Shown one piece after another: positions 1 through 12,545 of a stretch of DNA of 64,000 nucleotides. How positions within the stretch are numbered: the first letter of the stretch is position 1; the number at the start of each line of letters is the position of its first letter. This DNA comes from Calycina herbarum (taxonomy: Eukaryota; Ascomycota; Leotiomycetes; Helotiales; Pezizellaceae), in assembly GCA_001414485.1 (NCBI GenBank), contig LLEY01000230.1, forward strand, positions 1 to 64,000. Direction: 5' to 3'. Under the pieces are notes generated by a model. It did not search any database. It was given only the letters and a program-made list of their open reading frames with translations, and was not told where the DNA came from. The translations under genes and the position numbers were made by a program.

Positions 1-43
1 AAAAAAAAAAAAAAAAAAAAAGGGGGGGGGGGGGGGGGGGGGG
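1..43. repeat. A21/G22 homopolymer pair at the window edge
   Basis: The window opens with 21 A followed directly by 22 G. Such a junction has no coding meaning. It looks like a sequencing or contig-end artefact, although a natural microsatellite cannot be excluded. Confidence 0.9.
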
Positions 44-385
44 TAACTAGAAATATCAGTTGAGAAGGAAGTAGGTAGGTTGATATAAACACAGAGAATA
101 ATCGATTAACTAATCTCTTACAATTAGATAATCCAGTCCCTGTGTCCGACAATCATCTATTAAGAACTTTTGTCAGGCTGTACTTCATTTTAAAAGGTTG
201 AAGGTTAATAAACGAGTATATATATATCCTAGACCTTTAGTACAAAAGAAGCATTCTAAAATTCAAAGATAACACTCTACTTATCTTCCTCCTCTATTAT
301 CATTCAATCTTAATCTAAATAGCGTCATTCATTGCCTTAATGAGAAAAGAAAACTGATAAGGTATAAATAACCTTGCCATCTTTT

Positions 386-417
386 AAATATTCTAAATAT
401 TCTAAATATTCTAAATA
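386..417. repeat. 9-bp microsatellite, unit AAATATTCT
   Basis: The unit AAATATTCT is repeated about 3.6 times without error. The same 9-mer recurs twice near 62050, inside Gypsy element C, probably by chance in AT-rich DNA. Confidence 0.85.
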
Positions 418-511
418 GCAAGATCAATTCAATCAAGTAAATTTATATTAGAGAAAACAAGGTATATTGAGCTAATATCCGTCATCGCAACTTCATTTGA
501 TATTTAAAATT

Positions 512-556
512 ATTCCATTTATTCCATTTATTCAATTTATTCAATTTATTCCAAAT
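512..556. repeat. 9-bp microsatellite, unit ATTCMATTT
   Basis: Five units of ATTC(C/A)ATTT follow each other. Copies 3 and 4 share the C-to-A change, so the array probably grew by slippage. Confidence 0.8.
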
Positions 557-1209
557 ACCCAGAAGAATAATTCAATCGAGTACATAGCTTTACATTAGAT
601 TGAAAAAAATATCCTAGATTCCCAGCTAATTTATATTACAAGTATCATATCTTCTTTTCACATTCAAAGATTAATCTCGACAGCTAGAACAATTTAATAA
701 AAATGCCTCCTTCCCTCTACATCAGACAAAGAGTCTCCTAGCTCTTCTCACAACGTCATTAATTCCTTGGCTATGCAAATACAAAAACTATTCCCCTTTC
801 CCATTGAAATATTCAAGTTGATTGAATTAAGAGATTTATATTTCTTCCTTACCTTCACAACACAGAGGTAAAAATAACTCCGCAAAGACAGGAGCCGACA
901 TTGTCTCTCGCGACGACAAGAAAACACACAATCTTCAATCACTAGAGGAAGAAATGAAAAGGAGTAAAGGATCATCCATATATCTATTTAAGTGAATCTC
1001 CAATCTAACTCTACCAATTCTATCCCTACAACACGACAAAAATAAGAGCAATCAATACTGTAAGCTCTTGAACTTTTGTCAAAATCCCCCCAAGTCTTGA
1101 AAAGAATGGGATTCCATGCAAAGCACCAGGCACCCAACATGTTTATGGAGCCTTTCAAATCTATACTTTTCTATCCTCCAACCATTCCATCATTTCACCA
1201 CCCCCTCCC

Positions 1210-4200
1210 CTAACAATTCAAACCCGCCCCATCCAACTGCGCCTCAAACTCATCCCCCCCATCAAACTCAACACTCTGATTACTCCTCACCCGACTCAAC
1301 TGCTCACTAACATAATGCGCCGTATGTTCATCCGCCGCCATCCTCTCGCGACGATGCTCCTCCGTCTCCGTAACCACCGAACGCACATCATCCCCATCAT
1401 TCGAGGTATCGAAGTCGCTTCGCGCACCCATGGAACGTGCGGTGGAGGAGCGTCGGGGTTTGGGTCTCCCGCCGTCTTTGGGTTGGGTGAGGTGACGTGT
1501 GAAGACGTCGTCGAAGTAGTGGTTCATTCCTGTCGAGGGGGTTCGGGGGGTTTGGGGGAGGCGGCAGGAGAGTCTGGTGGGTGTGTTAGTTTGAGAAGGG
1601 AAGGGGAAGGGGAAGGAAAAGGGGGAGGGAGGAAACCTACCCAGTATCGTGGATCATTCTTGCGATTAAGCCAGTCCATCCACATTGATGCGTAGCACCC
1701 AATCCTCTCCCAGTATCACCATCAAAGAATTCGTGGAACCACATGTTGTCCTTCCAATTAGGATCGAAATCCAACATGTCATTGCCATCGTTAATAGCTC
1801 GACGTCCATCGTCTCCTCGAGCGAAAAGATGTTGTAGACGATGTTGAATTTCTTCCGAAACATGTCCAAGATGCATGTAATCTCCTGATCCCGTAGGACA
1901 CTCGACTTTGAAACTCTGCCCATGGAACATGTAAAATCTCTGAAGAGACTCAACGAGTAAAAAGTTGACGCATAGCCAGATAGGACCTCTCCAGTTGCTG
2001 TTCCCTCCAAACATACCACTGTCAGAATCACCAGGGACATATGCGACCTTGAATTCTTGCCCATTGACATCCATCGAATAGGGGTTCTTGTCGTGGAATT
2101 TTGAGAGTGATCGAATACCATGGTCGCTGAAAAACTCATCCTCATCAAGCATGCGTTTCAGAATCTTCTCCAAACGATCCTTGCTCACGAGTGAAAGTAG
2201 AATTCTGTTGTCCTTTCCTCGTTTTCGAATACTGTGCATATTTCGTTCCGCGACATCGTGTCGATTCTCGATAAACCAATCAACTCGCTTTTTGAATGAT
2301 GGCAGCTTATTGATGAGCTCCGGTTCCAGTGTTAGAGTAGCGTAAAGTGGAATAAGACCGACTAAAGACCTGACTGGAAGTTGTTGAGTCCATGGTCCGC
2401 CATATGAAATAGCATCGTAGTAAAATCCATCTTCCTCATTCCATAATGATTTCTCCTCTTTCGAACCAGACTTGTAGGTCATTGCATCACTGATATGCAT
2501 GAAGTGCTCGAAAAATTTTGATGCAATATCTTCGTAGATCCGACGATGTTTCGCCAATTCCAACGAGATGTTCAACATGCACAAGCAATAAAATGCCATC
2601 CAACCAGTACTATCGGCTTGTTCAAGAACGCCTCCTGTAGGTAACGCTTCTGATCGATTGAACAATCCGATATTGTCTAGACCCAAAAAGCCACCTTCAA
2701 ACACATTCTTGCCATCAACATCCTTTCGATTGACCCACCAAGTAAAGTTGAGAAGCAGTTTCTGGAAGACTCGCTCCAAGAAATCCAAATCTTGTCGTCC
2801 GTACATTTTTCTCTCAATCTTGAAGGTTCGGAATGTTGCCCAAGCATGAACGGGAGGATTGACGTCTCCGAAGTTCCATTCGTAAGCTGGCAATTGTCCA
2901 TTTGGATGCATATACCACTCTCTTGTGAACAAATCCAACTGCTTCTTAGCGAAATCCGGATCGATCATGGCCAGCGGTATACAGTGGAAAGCAGAATCCC
3001 AGGCTGCGAAAAATGGATACTCCCAAGAATCAGGCATAGATAAAATATCATCCAGATGCATGTGCTTCCAGTTACTATTTCTCACAGCTTTTCTTTCTGG
3101 TGGTGGAGGAGGTTGCGCTGGATCTCCGTTCGCCCATTGGTCCCAGATAAAATGGTAATACTGCTTGGTCCACATCATACCAGCGAAAGCCTGTCGTTGA
3201 ATATTTCGGAGGTCCTCAGCCATTGGTAGCGGGCTGATTCGGTAATAAAATTCATCTGCCTCTTCTCTTCGTTTGTCGATAATGTCATCAAACAATTCTT
3301 CGTCCATGTATTCTTCATATTTTTTTGAAATTCTAAATCGAACCACAGCACACTCACCTGGTGCAACACCACCGCTCTCGTTGAATGTATAATGGGCAGC
3401 AGATTTGGTTCCGGTTTTCTTTGGGTTGACTGCCTTCTTCTTGCCATCCACAATATAATGATGGAAAGCATCCTTGACATATGGTTGCTCGTTCTTCCCA
3501 CCATATAAAGTCTCGTAATTCGTATCGTTCTCTGTGAAAATCAACTCTGGCTCTACATCCGTCCCACTTGGTCCCACACCAGGAGAAGGAGAAAGTTGGA
3601 AATAACGTTCCCCAAGCTTGTGATGTTTACTGTGGGCAACCAAACTATTGACTTGGTGCAAACTTGGTTTCTTGTCCGCAGATTCGTGGCCCCATGCCCA
3701 GGTGTTTCTGAACCAAACGTGTGGAATAATATGTATAGGTGCTGGCTCTGGGCCTCGATTCCATGCTGTGACTCGGAACAATAATTCATCCTCGGTCTCC
3801 TTTGCCGTCTCAATGACAATATCCCAGTATCTATCATCGTCAAAGGCATCCGTATCGATTATTTGATATTCGCGGTCCTCTTTTCCACGTCTCGCGTTTT
3901 CTTTGATCAGGTCTTCGTAAGGGAATTTCTTTTGTGGGTATTTGTAGAGCATCTTCATGTATGAATGCTACGCAAGCAAGTCAGCACAGCCCAAAGCCAT
4001 GGATATAAATCAATTGCATACCGTAGGTGTATTATCCAGATGGAAATGTGCCTCCTTGATACTCTCGCCATGATTTCCTTGTGGGTTCGAAAGTCCAAAG
4101 AGTCGCTCTTTGAGAAAATCACTATCCACTGATCAGCATTTCGTGTTCCCTAGATTTCCCCGGATTGGCACTCACTCCTCCTCGTTCCAGAAGGCAAAGG

Positions 4201-4584
4201 CAATGTTCTGCAAACCATGCGTGTCTGAGACACCGGCAATGCCATCCTCTCCCCATCTGAAAGCTCGGCTTCTCGCATGGTCGTGAGTGAAGTCTAGGTA
4301 CGCATGGATCAGGACTGTATCATGGCGGGGTAGCTTTTTGGATTTTGGATAAGGGAAACTCACGACTCCACGCATCGCCATCGGCACTATAATCTTCTCG
4401 AACTGGAGGGAAGGGAATTAGCTGGAGACTCTTTGGTCGCGATCGAAGTGTAAAGCTTACCGGTTGCCCATTGACGCTCTGCGACGTAAGGGCCCCATTT
4501 CTTCCAGTACTTCTCCTTCAGACGGTCCTCGCGGAGACGCTTTTCCTCGTTGCAGAGATATTCGTGATCTTCGATTTTAACCAT
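1210..4584 (-). CDS. Glycoside hydrolase family 63 protein (cytosolic glucosidase / mannosylglycerate-hydrolase-like)
   Basis: Six exons on the minus strand: 4584-4461, 4402-4364, 4293-4176, 4121-4022, 3967-1641 and 1573-1210. They give 1023 residues and every junction keeps phase. The start MVKIEDHEY is the first ATG before exon 1. The N-terminal part carries RWGEDG and [10 protein letters not shown], assembled over three introns. The large exon holds the (alpha/alpha)6 glycosidase region with [37 protein letters not shown] and NSNWRGPIW, which are hallmarks of the GH63 C-terminal domain. The last exon adds a Ser/Arg-rich tail with no domain. There is no signal peptide or membrane segment, unlike ER glucosidase I, so a cytosolic role on soluble alpha-glucosides or mannosylglycerate-like compounds is inferred. 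The substrate is unknown. Exon 2 is only 39 bp. Confidence 0.93.
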
Positions 4585-6518
4585 CTTTGCGGTAGCAAAC
4601 TCGATCGATGCAATGGCAAAGGTGGTTTGTACTTGGAAAAGGTTTGGAAGTGCTGTGCTGTAGGTTGATGACAGAGGCGGCGGGGTGGTTGGAAGCTTGG
4701 ACAGGGGTTTGTTGGGTGGAGTGGACTGCGACGTCGCGGGGGAAGGTAGAAGCACCTGGAGAGCTGGAGTCAACCAGGAAGTCAACTCCTCTCTACCCAC
4801 AATTCAGTTCTTCGTCTTTCGTACCTGGACCGAACCTGAATACGTGGAGGATTGATGCCTGCAGCGTCAGGAGTACGAGTACCACAAAAAGACGTTGTCA
4901 AAATCAAGAATCAACAAATGCTGGGAATGCCGTCATTTCACAGAATTCCCATCACGATTCACGTTCACCACCAGGAAATACGATGGCAGTTCTGCGGAGC
5001 CTCTACTGCATAGGAAGCCCCTCATGCACTGCTTTCTTATCGCTCGCAACTTAGTAGAGGCGGTCAAGCGAAGTACGCACCAAATCCTGTTGAGATAATA
5101 ATTTTTCTCAGCGCCTAGACCTTGTGATGTCATCCCTAAGAACAGTGGGATACGGAGGGCAAGTGCGATGCAGTTCTGTGGCTCTGCGCGGTGGAGCATT
5201 TCCTCCGTCTTTCAAGCCTCATTCTTTTTCTGTCTTTTTTCTAGCTTTTATTTTTGTTCGAAGTGTTTTCAGCGATTCAGGAGGGGCCTTTTTGCCACTG
5301 ATAGTCAGGGCAACTTTCTGTTTTGCCGCCGGAACTAGATTTGACAGGAAACAGGAACGAACGATAGAGCTGATCTCCCGCTTCCGATCCTCTCCAAATC
5401 CCGAAAAGCAAAGTCCCAAGTACAATTATATACTAGAAACCTCCGACCACTAGGGGTGCAGGAATGCCTGGTTGCGCAGTATCGAATACTGTTACGACTC
5501 CCCAAGGAATTGTTAGGTCAATTACAGACACAGTCGGGAAATTTTACATCCCCTAAGCCGGGCGATTTGGAGCGAAAGAAGGTCAAATAATCATTTCCTT
5601 TCTTTATATTTCCATTACCTAAAACAACAAGCACCTATCTGTCGCGAATCTGTACCCTTTATCGCATCTCGAGAAAACTGTCTAGTCCTTCCTCTGCCAA
5701 ACTCCCCTCAGTGGAGTAGGAGCGAAAATTACCCCATTGTGGGATTTTGAGGGGATACCAAGGATTTTCTGGGGGTGGGTTCAGGGACCGACTTCGGTGT
5801 TCCACATGTACCTGGGGGGGATGGGACAATGATCATGAAGTGGACTTCAAGTGGAGTTGTGGTCTGGTGTCTCTTAGAAGTTCCATTTTTGGAAGGAGGG
5901 GTAATTGTGTCGCGGGGTAGAGTTGAAGGATGTTAAAAGTCACAATGTAATTGTCACAAGAGTTTGAGATCACGAATTTTTCAAAGGATCTCAAAATTGG
6001 AAAGTTGCATAGATGTATTATAGAGTAGATTTAATCATCATCCACCCAGCTATGCTATGCCATGCAAGTGTAGTGTTTCTACCTTTGCACAACCCTTTCC
6101 AAAGCGAAATGGCTAGCCCAAGCTAGTACAAGGGACCATTCTGTAAGCAAGAACCCAACATACCCCCGTGTACATTCGTCCCACTTTTCAATCTTATCCA
6201 TACCATCCTCTTCGGTATGCATCCCCTCCCCTACTCATCCAGGTCGTCTTCCCAAAATGTGCTTACAGGAATTCGTGGATGGATACTGACAAATGACATA
6301 TACGTGCGAAAGAAAGCCCTGGAGCGGACGACTTCGTATAGCGCGCCGAAAGAAACCAGCTTTGGCGCGCCGTCTGTATAAAACAGGTTGTTGTTGGTTG
6401 CCGGAAGGAATGAACGGCCGTTTTGTAGATTATTGTTCTGTAATGGAACTTTCCCCTTTCTTCTTTTCTTTTTTCTTACATCACTCAATGAAGAGGACTT
6501 GCATTTTCATCTTCTCAC
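4585..6518. other. Intergenic region between the GH63 gene and esdC
   Basis: These 1.9 kb hold the promoter of the GH63 gene (right side of its ATG) and the 3' side of esdC. I see no convincing coding frame, tRNA or repeat. Open frames here, such as the one around 4608-5054, lack splice logic and recognisable sequence. Confidence 0.6.
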
Positions 6519-7439
6519 TCATCTTCGGATGACAACACCGTGGCGGCGGGAGCTGGCTGGGACATATTTCTCTTCCTCGTCCGAGGAGCAGCAAGAGCTC
6601 GAGTCATCACCATAACCACATCGCGATCCACCACAGTCAAGCTTGACACGGTCACCAGAGCGGGTGATACCGTATCTCTCGCAGGAGCAGCCCAAGGAAG
6701 AGGAGCTGTAGTCGCTGAGGGAGGAGCTGGAGCTTGGGGAGCTGCTGTCGGATCGGCTGGAGAGGCTGGAGCCAACGGATGATGGTGGCGACGAGGCGAG
6801 ATAGTAATCGTCGTACTGGTCCAAGGTGGAGGCGCTGAAGCGGGATGTCAACTCCTCGACGGTTGGGGCGGCGTAGTCGGACTCCAAAATGTACTTGGTG
6901 GCATGTGGAGTGATTGGCTTTGGGGACTTGATTTGCGAAACGGAGAGAGGACGTCCTTTTGGGATGTCGACGGTCAAGTTATCGCGGCGGGACTCGCGGC
7001 GGGATGAGGATGAGGAGTGCTTGCTGTCGCGGGAAGATGAAGAGTGCTTTGAGGATGAGTGGGAAGAAGATTTTGATGATGAAGAGTGCTTGGAGGAGGA
7101 GCTGCTCTTTGATGAAGACTTGTGGGAGGAAGAAGACTTCTCGCTTGGGACATCGAGGATGTTCAACACGCGGCCGGTGGTTGGCTCGGTGGTGGAAGAT
7201 TGAGCGGGATCGTGGGAGACGTGGTAACCATCGATGATGTAGTAGTACCAGTATCTTTGTCCAGATTGGAGGGTTTGGCCCTGGAATCTGAATGTGCCCT
7301 TCCACGAACCTGATTTGGAGGAAGTCTTATCCTTGGCAAGGGGAAGTTGTCCAGAGTAGTTGTCCCATGACCCGAGAAGGTGGACAGTCTTGACACTGGA
7401 GGAGGTACGGAGACCAAATGACAATTGAACGGCGGCCAT
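6519..7439 (-). CDS. esdC: EsdC-like glycogen-binding-domain protein
   Basis: Single exon, 306 residues, starting MAAVQLSFGL. The in-frame sequence upstream (to 7508) has no better start. Residues about 5-95 form a glycogen-binding/CBM48-like module like that of AMPK beta subunits: the segment VHLLGSWDNYSGQLPL is followed by GSWKGTF and RYWYYYIIDGY. A long Ser/Lys/His low-complexity linker follows, then the segment TSRFSASTLDQYDDYYLASS and a Cys-containing tail. In Aspergillus nidulans EsdC is needed for early sexual development. NCBI entries often label the family 'GTP-binding protein EsdC', yet no GTPase motif is visible here. The unusually long upstream region (about 5 kb) would fit developmental control, which is inference. 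Confidence 0.9.
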   Translation of the reverse strand: MAAVQLSFGLRTSSSVKTVHLLGSWDNYSGQLPLAKDKTSSKSGSWKGTFRFQGQTLQSGQRYWYYYIIDGYHVSHDPAQSSTTEPTTGRVLNILDVPSEKSSSSHKSSSKSSSSSKHSSSSKSSSHSSSKHSSSSRDSKHSSSSSRRESRRDNLTVDIPKGRPLSVSQIKSPKPITPHATKYILESDYAAPTVEELTSRFSASTLDQYDDYYLASSPPSSVGSSLSSRSDSSSPSSSSSLSDYSSSSLGCSCERYGITRSGDRVKLDCGGSRCGYGDDSSSCCSSDEEEKYVPASSRRHGVVIRR

Positions 7440-10400
7440 TATGTATGAATTTTTTGTTTTCTGAAGTATAGACGGGTCGGGGGAATTGTGATTGGTTTGA
7501 TGGAGCAAGAAGAGCCAGCTGTTGTTTTTTGGAGGGGGTATAAAATTAAGAGTTGACCGGCAACTTGATTGTTTGAAAATTAGAATGAAGAAGGATTGAT
7601 ATTATGAGACCTGCTCGAGAGACGGAGAGTAACAAAAAAAGGGAGGAAAAAACAACGGACGAAAGTAGCTCTTGAAGATTGAATGCTTGCTTGGAGAGGG
7701 AAAAGAGACATGTTGGGATGGGGATACAGCAGGCTTTATGGGAGGGCCAGCGAGGGGCGGCCGGGTCAGCTGTGGCTGGGCAGATGGTGGATGGTGGATG
7801 GTGGCTGTTGTTCCTGTTGTTCCTGTTCTTCCACTGGGAAGCTGGCAGAGGCGTGAGGGGAAGAGTTGAACGGTGAGATGTGAGTGGTGTTGTTGGTTCG
7901 GAAGCGAGGGGTGGGAAGCAAGACTGGGCCACATGCCTCGTACGGATCCATGGCCCTTGACGGTGAGAACCAATTTTTGTTGCCGTTCCCATCGGCTGTT
8001 GACGTTTGTATTGGATGCGGCGTTTTTCTTGCAGGCAGTGACAGGCCTCGAGTGGACTGGCACTTGCCCTCTCTGTGGCTCTCACTCGATAGAGTGTCTG
8101 CGGGGGTATGCAAGCGATGCAAGTCCCGGCGCGTACGCAGGTGAGTGACAGCACTAGACCGCACTGGGCGACCAGCGACTAGATCCTGGGTGATAGTAAC
8201 CACTCACACCTCGACGTAGATGGGAATACATGGAATACATGGGAACTTCTTTTTCGCTTGTGCATGTTCGCAGCGTGATGCGCATCTCTGCAGCTCGAGT
8301 GCTTGCTGAGTGCATCCCCAATATTTGCTCTCTGCACTGTCACAAACACCCACCCAATCACCACCCAATCACCACCCTTCCAAGCTTATGGCGGGCCGGT
8401 TGAGGGAACAAAACACCGCAGAAAAGGTCTTGCTTTGCGAGCCGATTTCGACACCACGATCAATTCCACAATTCCACCACGAACAAGGGAGACCAAGGGA
8501 GACCAAGGGAGACCAAGGGAGACCAAGGAAGACAACGTGGAGACACGCCAATTCACCGAAGAACAAGGCAGACGCCAGCAACACGACGAGGGCAGAGTCC
8601 AATGCCGCCAACCACCGTCCACCGTCCATTTCTCCTCCAGTCCACGACGCGGAGTGGAAAGGTTCAATGGAAAGACGGGTGACGGGACAAGCCGACCGGG
8701 AATTGGATTGCGAGGCTATCACCATTGCCATGACGAATCTGGAATAGGGAATTCCATGATCCACGGACTTCGCATTAGATGTGATGAATGGTGCCTTCAA
8801 GCGCTGTTGGTCCATGTTGGTTCAGGCGCGACCTTCAAACACCTGGTGTTGTTGGCTCACGAGGCAAATTGGTCAAGAATTGCGGCTTCGCGGGTTGAGA
8901 ATTCATGAGACGAGGCCAGCCAGGAAGCCCCGACGACAAGGAACCAGGAAACAGAGCCGACCGCCAACCCTTTGCGCAGGAAGGACGATTCGAACGCTCA
9001 AAGCTGGGGTGATGTGAGCAACAATTTGCGGTCAATCTACTTGCAACACAACGGAATGAAGCATTGAACGTTATTTTGGAATCAACGGAAAAACAGAGGC
9101 ACCGATCGCGAAAAAGAATGCTCTTCTATTCTATTTACGGCCTGCAACTCGGCCTGCAATGTTTCCCCGCCATACTGCACAGGCATTTTCTATCATCGGA
9201 ACAATGCCTGTCCAATGTTCAGCAACGTTGTACCATTACGGCCTTCAGCTGCCCCTCTCCTGCAGGCAGAAGAGAAGGCTGCTTGCTGCATTGCGACAAT
9301 TCAGACCCTTCCCACCATCGCCCCACGCCTGTCCCCTCTCTGGAGTCCTGGTGATGAGTTGCGGCTGGTCTTCGTGCCCAGCAGTACCGCGTCAAGAGGC
9401 TTCGGAGAAGACGAGTTGGTTGTCAGTTGGTTACCAATCGCAACCCATTGCACGTTGTTACTTGCCAGATTCTTATTCTGTTGGTGGTGTGGAGCTCACC
9501 GAACATGCACTCACAGGGGGCCGCAAGCAGCAGTGGTGAAATGTGATGTGGTGCATACTCCGTACATATCAGCCAAGAGATATCATCCAGTTCAACCAAA
9601 CATATTAGCTCGGGCGGGTAGAAGGGTGTCGAGGGGGCATCACCGGCACTATTCCAGTATTCTTTGGAGATGCGTTGCTGCGTACGAAGTTCGGAGTAAG
9701 TGCATATGGGAGCAGTGTCTGGTGACACAATTCGCTGAGTGAAGAAAGAGGATCTTCACCACCTCCTTCCCCTCCGGAAGCTGCTTTTCGGAGCAGCTTC
9801 TGTTTCTCTATCGTTCAAGAAGATGGGTGGCTTCTGCAAAGTGAAGAGGGTCGAAGTTTCCTTGTTTTCTTGATGCAAGAATAGTGTCCTCTTGCTGCCC
9901 AAGTAGGCTTTCTGTATTCTTTTTTTCTAGAGAGAAGCTTCTTACTGTTTTCATGTGTTTTCTCGTGTCTATCTTCATTCGATGTGTCAGATTTGAAATT
10001 GGAGAAGGGAAAAGTATCCCAGACCACATGGCTTGTAAATATCATGTGACTCAGCTATCACGTGTAATATTTGCTTGGTTTTAAAAAGTTGTTTGAGATA
10101 AGCGAATGATGCCTCTATATTTATGTTGGATTTTGCGGGAATTTTTATCAACTTCCCTATTTGGATTTGAAGAGTGTTCCAATTCCGATCCAGATCACGC
10201 ATTTCTTTTGGTTCGGGCCGCTGAGCCGGTTTTCGAGGATTCAAGATTCATGAGTACCGAACAAACAGAACGGTCCTTTCCAAATCATCACACCGAGTAT
10301 TCAGTAATGCTTACCGTAGTTGCATTATGGTAACCTAGGTACAGCAAACTGAAGCAGGTCAATCTTTGCCCAATCAGCCCTACCTTGATACACACACCAA

Positions 10401-10561
10401 GCGGGTTGTGTATTCAGGGATCGCTCCTTTGCTGAATCTTCTCCATCTTTCCCCACGATCGTTCCCGTTCAGTCCCCATATGTCTATGCAGGGAAATTAT
10501 CAGCTGGGTCAGGATAGAGTTGGTGCAGAAATACAAGTGGGTGGAAAGTCATAGGGCCGAG
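7440..10561. other. Long gene-poor region upstream of esdC
   Basis: About 3.1 kb. It carries the esdC promoter and 5' leader nearest 7440, several pyrimidine-rich tracts and one 10-bp tandem array. Many overlapping open frames occur on both strands between 7.5 and 9.7 kb, but none shows recognisable protein sequence, and the overlapping pattern reflects low stop density in moderately GC-rich DNA. No RNA gene was recognised. Confidence 0.55.
8484..8529. repeat. 10-bp tandem array, unit AAGGGAGACC
   Basis: About 4.6 units of AAGGGAGACC. The final copy differs by one base (AAGGAAGACA). Confidence 0.85.
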
Positions 10562-11095
10562 TCAACTACGAATAACACAAGGTTTTGGAATTGGGGTATC
10601 AATATCCCGTATATCAGTGTGCCTCGAATGTGCCTCACCGAAAGGTACTCTTACTTTAATCCACGTATCACTACGCCGTAAATAGCCGGCTGAAGACAAC
10701 AAAATACATTCATGTACGTACTTACCATCATCCAAAAACAAACCACTTAATTCGGCATCGAGTTTTTTACTGACCATCAAACTTCCAACAATCCTTTCTG
10801 GATACGGTTGAAAAGGGCCACCATTCCGATTCACAAACAACGGCAGTTTGAATTCCGTTCTTGGCATTCCGTATTCGATTTTGTCGACATGAAAATTCCC
10901 CAACTTCTCGTTTGCATTTGTTGTTTGGTGCGGCCGCAAACTTGGAGAAGCATGACTGGGATCATCAACCTCTGCTTCAAAAAATTTGGACCTTTCAAAT
11001 GGGCCCCTCAAACTATCGGCGGGTGAAACCTGGAGAGGAATTCTTTCCCGCATTTTGGAGGGAAATCCACCAAAAGATCCAGTTTCCAAAGCCAT
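10562..11095 (-). CDS. Possible small hypothetical protein
   Basis: An open frame of 177 codons starting MALETGSFGG. I do not recognise the product. The first 124 residues have balanced composition without low complexity, with segments such as PLFVNRNGGPFQPYPERIVG. A good donor GTAAGT lies after codon 124 (FLDDG), and an acceptor TTGTCTTCAG lies 36 bp further in the same frame, so reading through or splicing gives the same C terminus. An intron of 36 bp would be very short for this genome. It could be a real lineage-specific gene or chance. It lies alone in the 5-kb space between esdC and the HAD hydrolase. Confidence 0.35.
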   Translation of the reverse strand: MALETGSFGGFPSKMRERIPLQVSPADSLRGPFERSKFFEAEVDDPSHASPSLRPHQTTNANEKLGNFHVDKIEYGMPRTEFKLPLFVNRNGGPFQPYPERIVGSLMVSKKLDAELSGLFLDDGKYVHECILLSSAGYLRRSDTWIKVRVPFGEAHSRHTDIRDIDTPIPKPCVIRS

Positions 11096-12545
11096 GATTC
11101 CGTGAGCACGGGATTCTACAGTGGATACAATTCACGAGGTTTAACTTGGCGATTGGGTAATCGGTGAGGGTTCAGGCTTCCTCTTTGGCTCTATTTTGAG
11201 GGAGATAAACCATTGAGGAGTTAATTGCATGTGAGACGGTCAGAGACGTGAGCGTGGGCAGTGAGATGTGAGGGTGATGGCGGGGCAGTGTCTCTATTTC
11301 ATGCGAGGGAAACAACGTGTGGTGCGACCGAGGGGAAAAGGAGGGGCAGTTTCGCTCGTCGATAGGCCAGATAAGCGATATCAACGATTCGAGGCCAGGG
11401 ATGAGTCAAGGACCCTGACTCTGCACACACCAATGACAATGGCACTGTGAGGTTTATTCTCGCACCGAAGGGACTTCCTCGATTGCGATGAGGCGACGAC
11501 GAGAACATTCCGGGTGGGAGTGCAGCGAGATCCTCAGCGAGATCCTGCGCAGCGTCGGTTTGGGCGATTTGGGCTCCGAATGGTCCGCATTTTCCTGCTA
11601 TCCCCTATCCTAACTGGTGCTGCTTTCTCTGCCCTTCACTGCCCTCCCCCACCAACCAGGGGTCTTCGGCGGCGGCTCACCCTCGGCCTCTCTTTGTACA
11701 ACCGCGTCATGGCCGAGACGACATCAAATCATCTAGTCGTTTGACGATGCAAACTACTGTTGGCTTCTGTGGCGGCGGCCTTTATCGCCTCTATCAGAGA
11801 AAATATTCATAAATCCCCTGCGATCGCTGTGTATCTCACATGCTCCTTTGGGCATTGATAAAGGAGTAAGAACTAAAGATGCATATGCGTAGCATCGCCA
11901 TTGGCATAGAGTTACTCGGGAACGGTTTTGAAAGGACCCGCAATAATGCCAGTTGACGTCGTTTAGGGAAAACCCTCGAATAATTATTCGGGCGACAGTG
12001 GGATGAACGGGGCTGTCTCCAGCATGACGTTTTTAACAGCCCATAGAACTACAATCTTCGACCGTGCTTAGGTCGTAGAACTGTCTTTTGGGCCCAGTCT
12101 AATTCATCATCATGACTATCAACCTCTTGCCTTGGTTTGAGTATTAGCTTGATACACAAGTCAGGTACGTCAATCCAATCGATTCTCTACAAGAACAAAG
12201 TACACCGCATGTCTCTGACCTTCCAACATCCATATAAATTGCTTTACCAGACTTTGATTGCTTTCATTTCTGCCATTAATTGCCGCAAACAACTGGACCG
12301 CAGTCACGTCTGACATTCCCACACCATCCCAAGCCCTGTCATCTCGCAATCCGACCCCCTTTCTCTCCACGAATACCTAGTAGCCGGGTTTAGCCCCCTC
12401 ATCCCAGCTCTCAGCACCCCGTTTCAGACGAAGATATTCTTTTGACCCACACCTATTCCTAAATTCCTCCGCAGCACTCCAGCTCCTCCGCAATCCCCAT
12501 AACCGAGACGGATAGGCTGCAAACTACGAGTATATATATCTCATC
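11096..12545. other. Intergenic region, promoter of the HAD hydrolase gene
   Basis: No coding frame worth naming. The last 100 bases before 12546 are pyrimidine-rich and end with ATATATATCTCATC directly before the ATG, as is common for fungal 5' leaders. Confidence 0.55.

Larger units (their letters stand above)
44..1209. other. AT-rich intergenic DNA without a recognisable gene
   Basis: The stretch is AT-rich. Small open frames exist but none has a recognisable protein, good start context or splice pattern. It contains two short 9-bp tandem arrays, listed separately, and ends at the 3' side of the GH63 gene. Confidence 0.6.

Noticed and set aside
4608..5054. Plus-strand frame of 148 codons over the GH63 promoter
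   Set aside because: It overlaps exon 1 of the GH63 gene in antisense and has no recognisable protein sequence.
8303..8908. Long open frame on the plus strand in the esdC upstream region
   Set aside because: No recognisable sequence, overlapping frames of similar length on both strands, and it includes a 10-bp tandem array.
8960..9015. GTTCGAATC-like word suggesting a tRNA B box on the minus strand
   Set aside because: No acceptor stem, D arm or anticodon arm could be arranged around it.
9064..9742. Overlapping plus-strand frames of 96-175 codons
   Set aside because: Several frames are open at once with no motif, which indicates low stop density and not coding.
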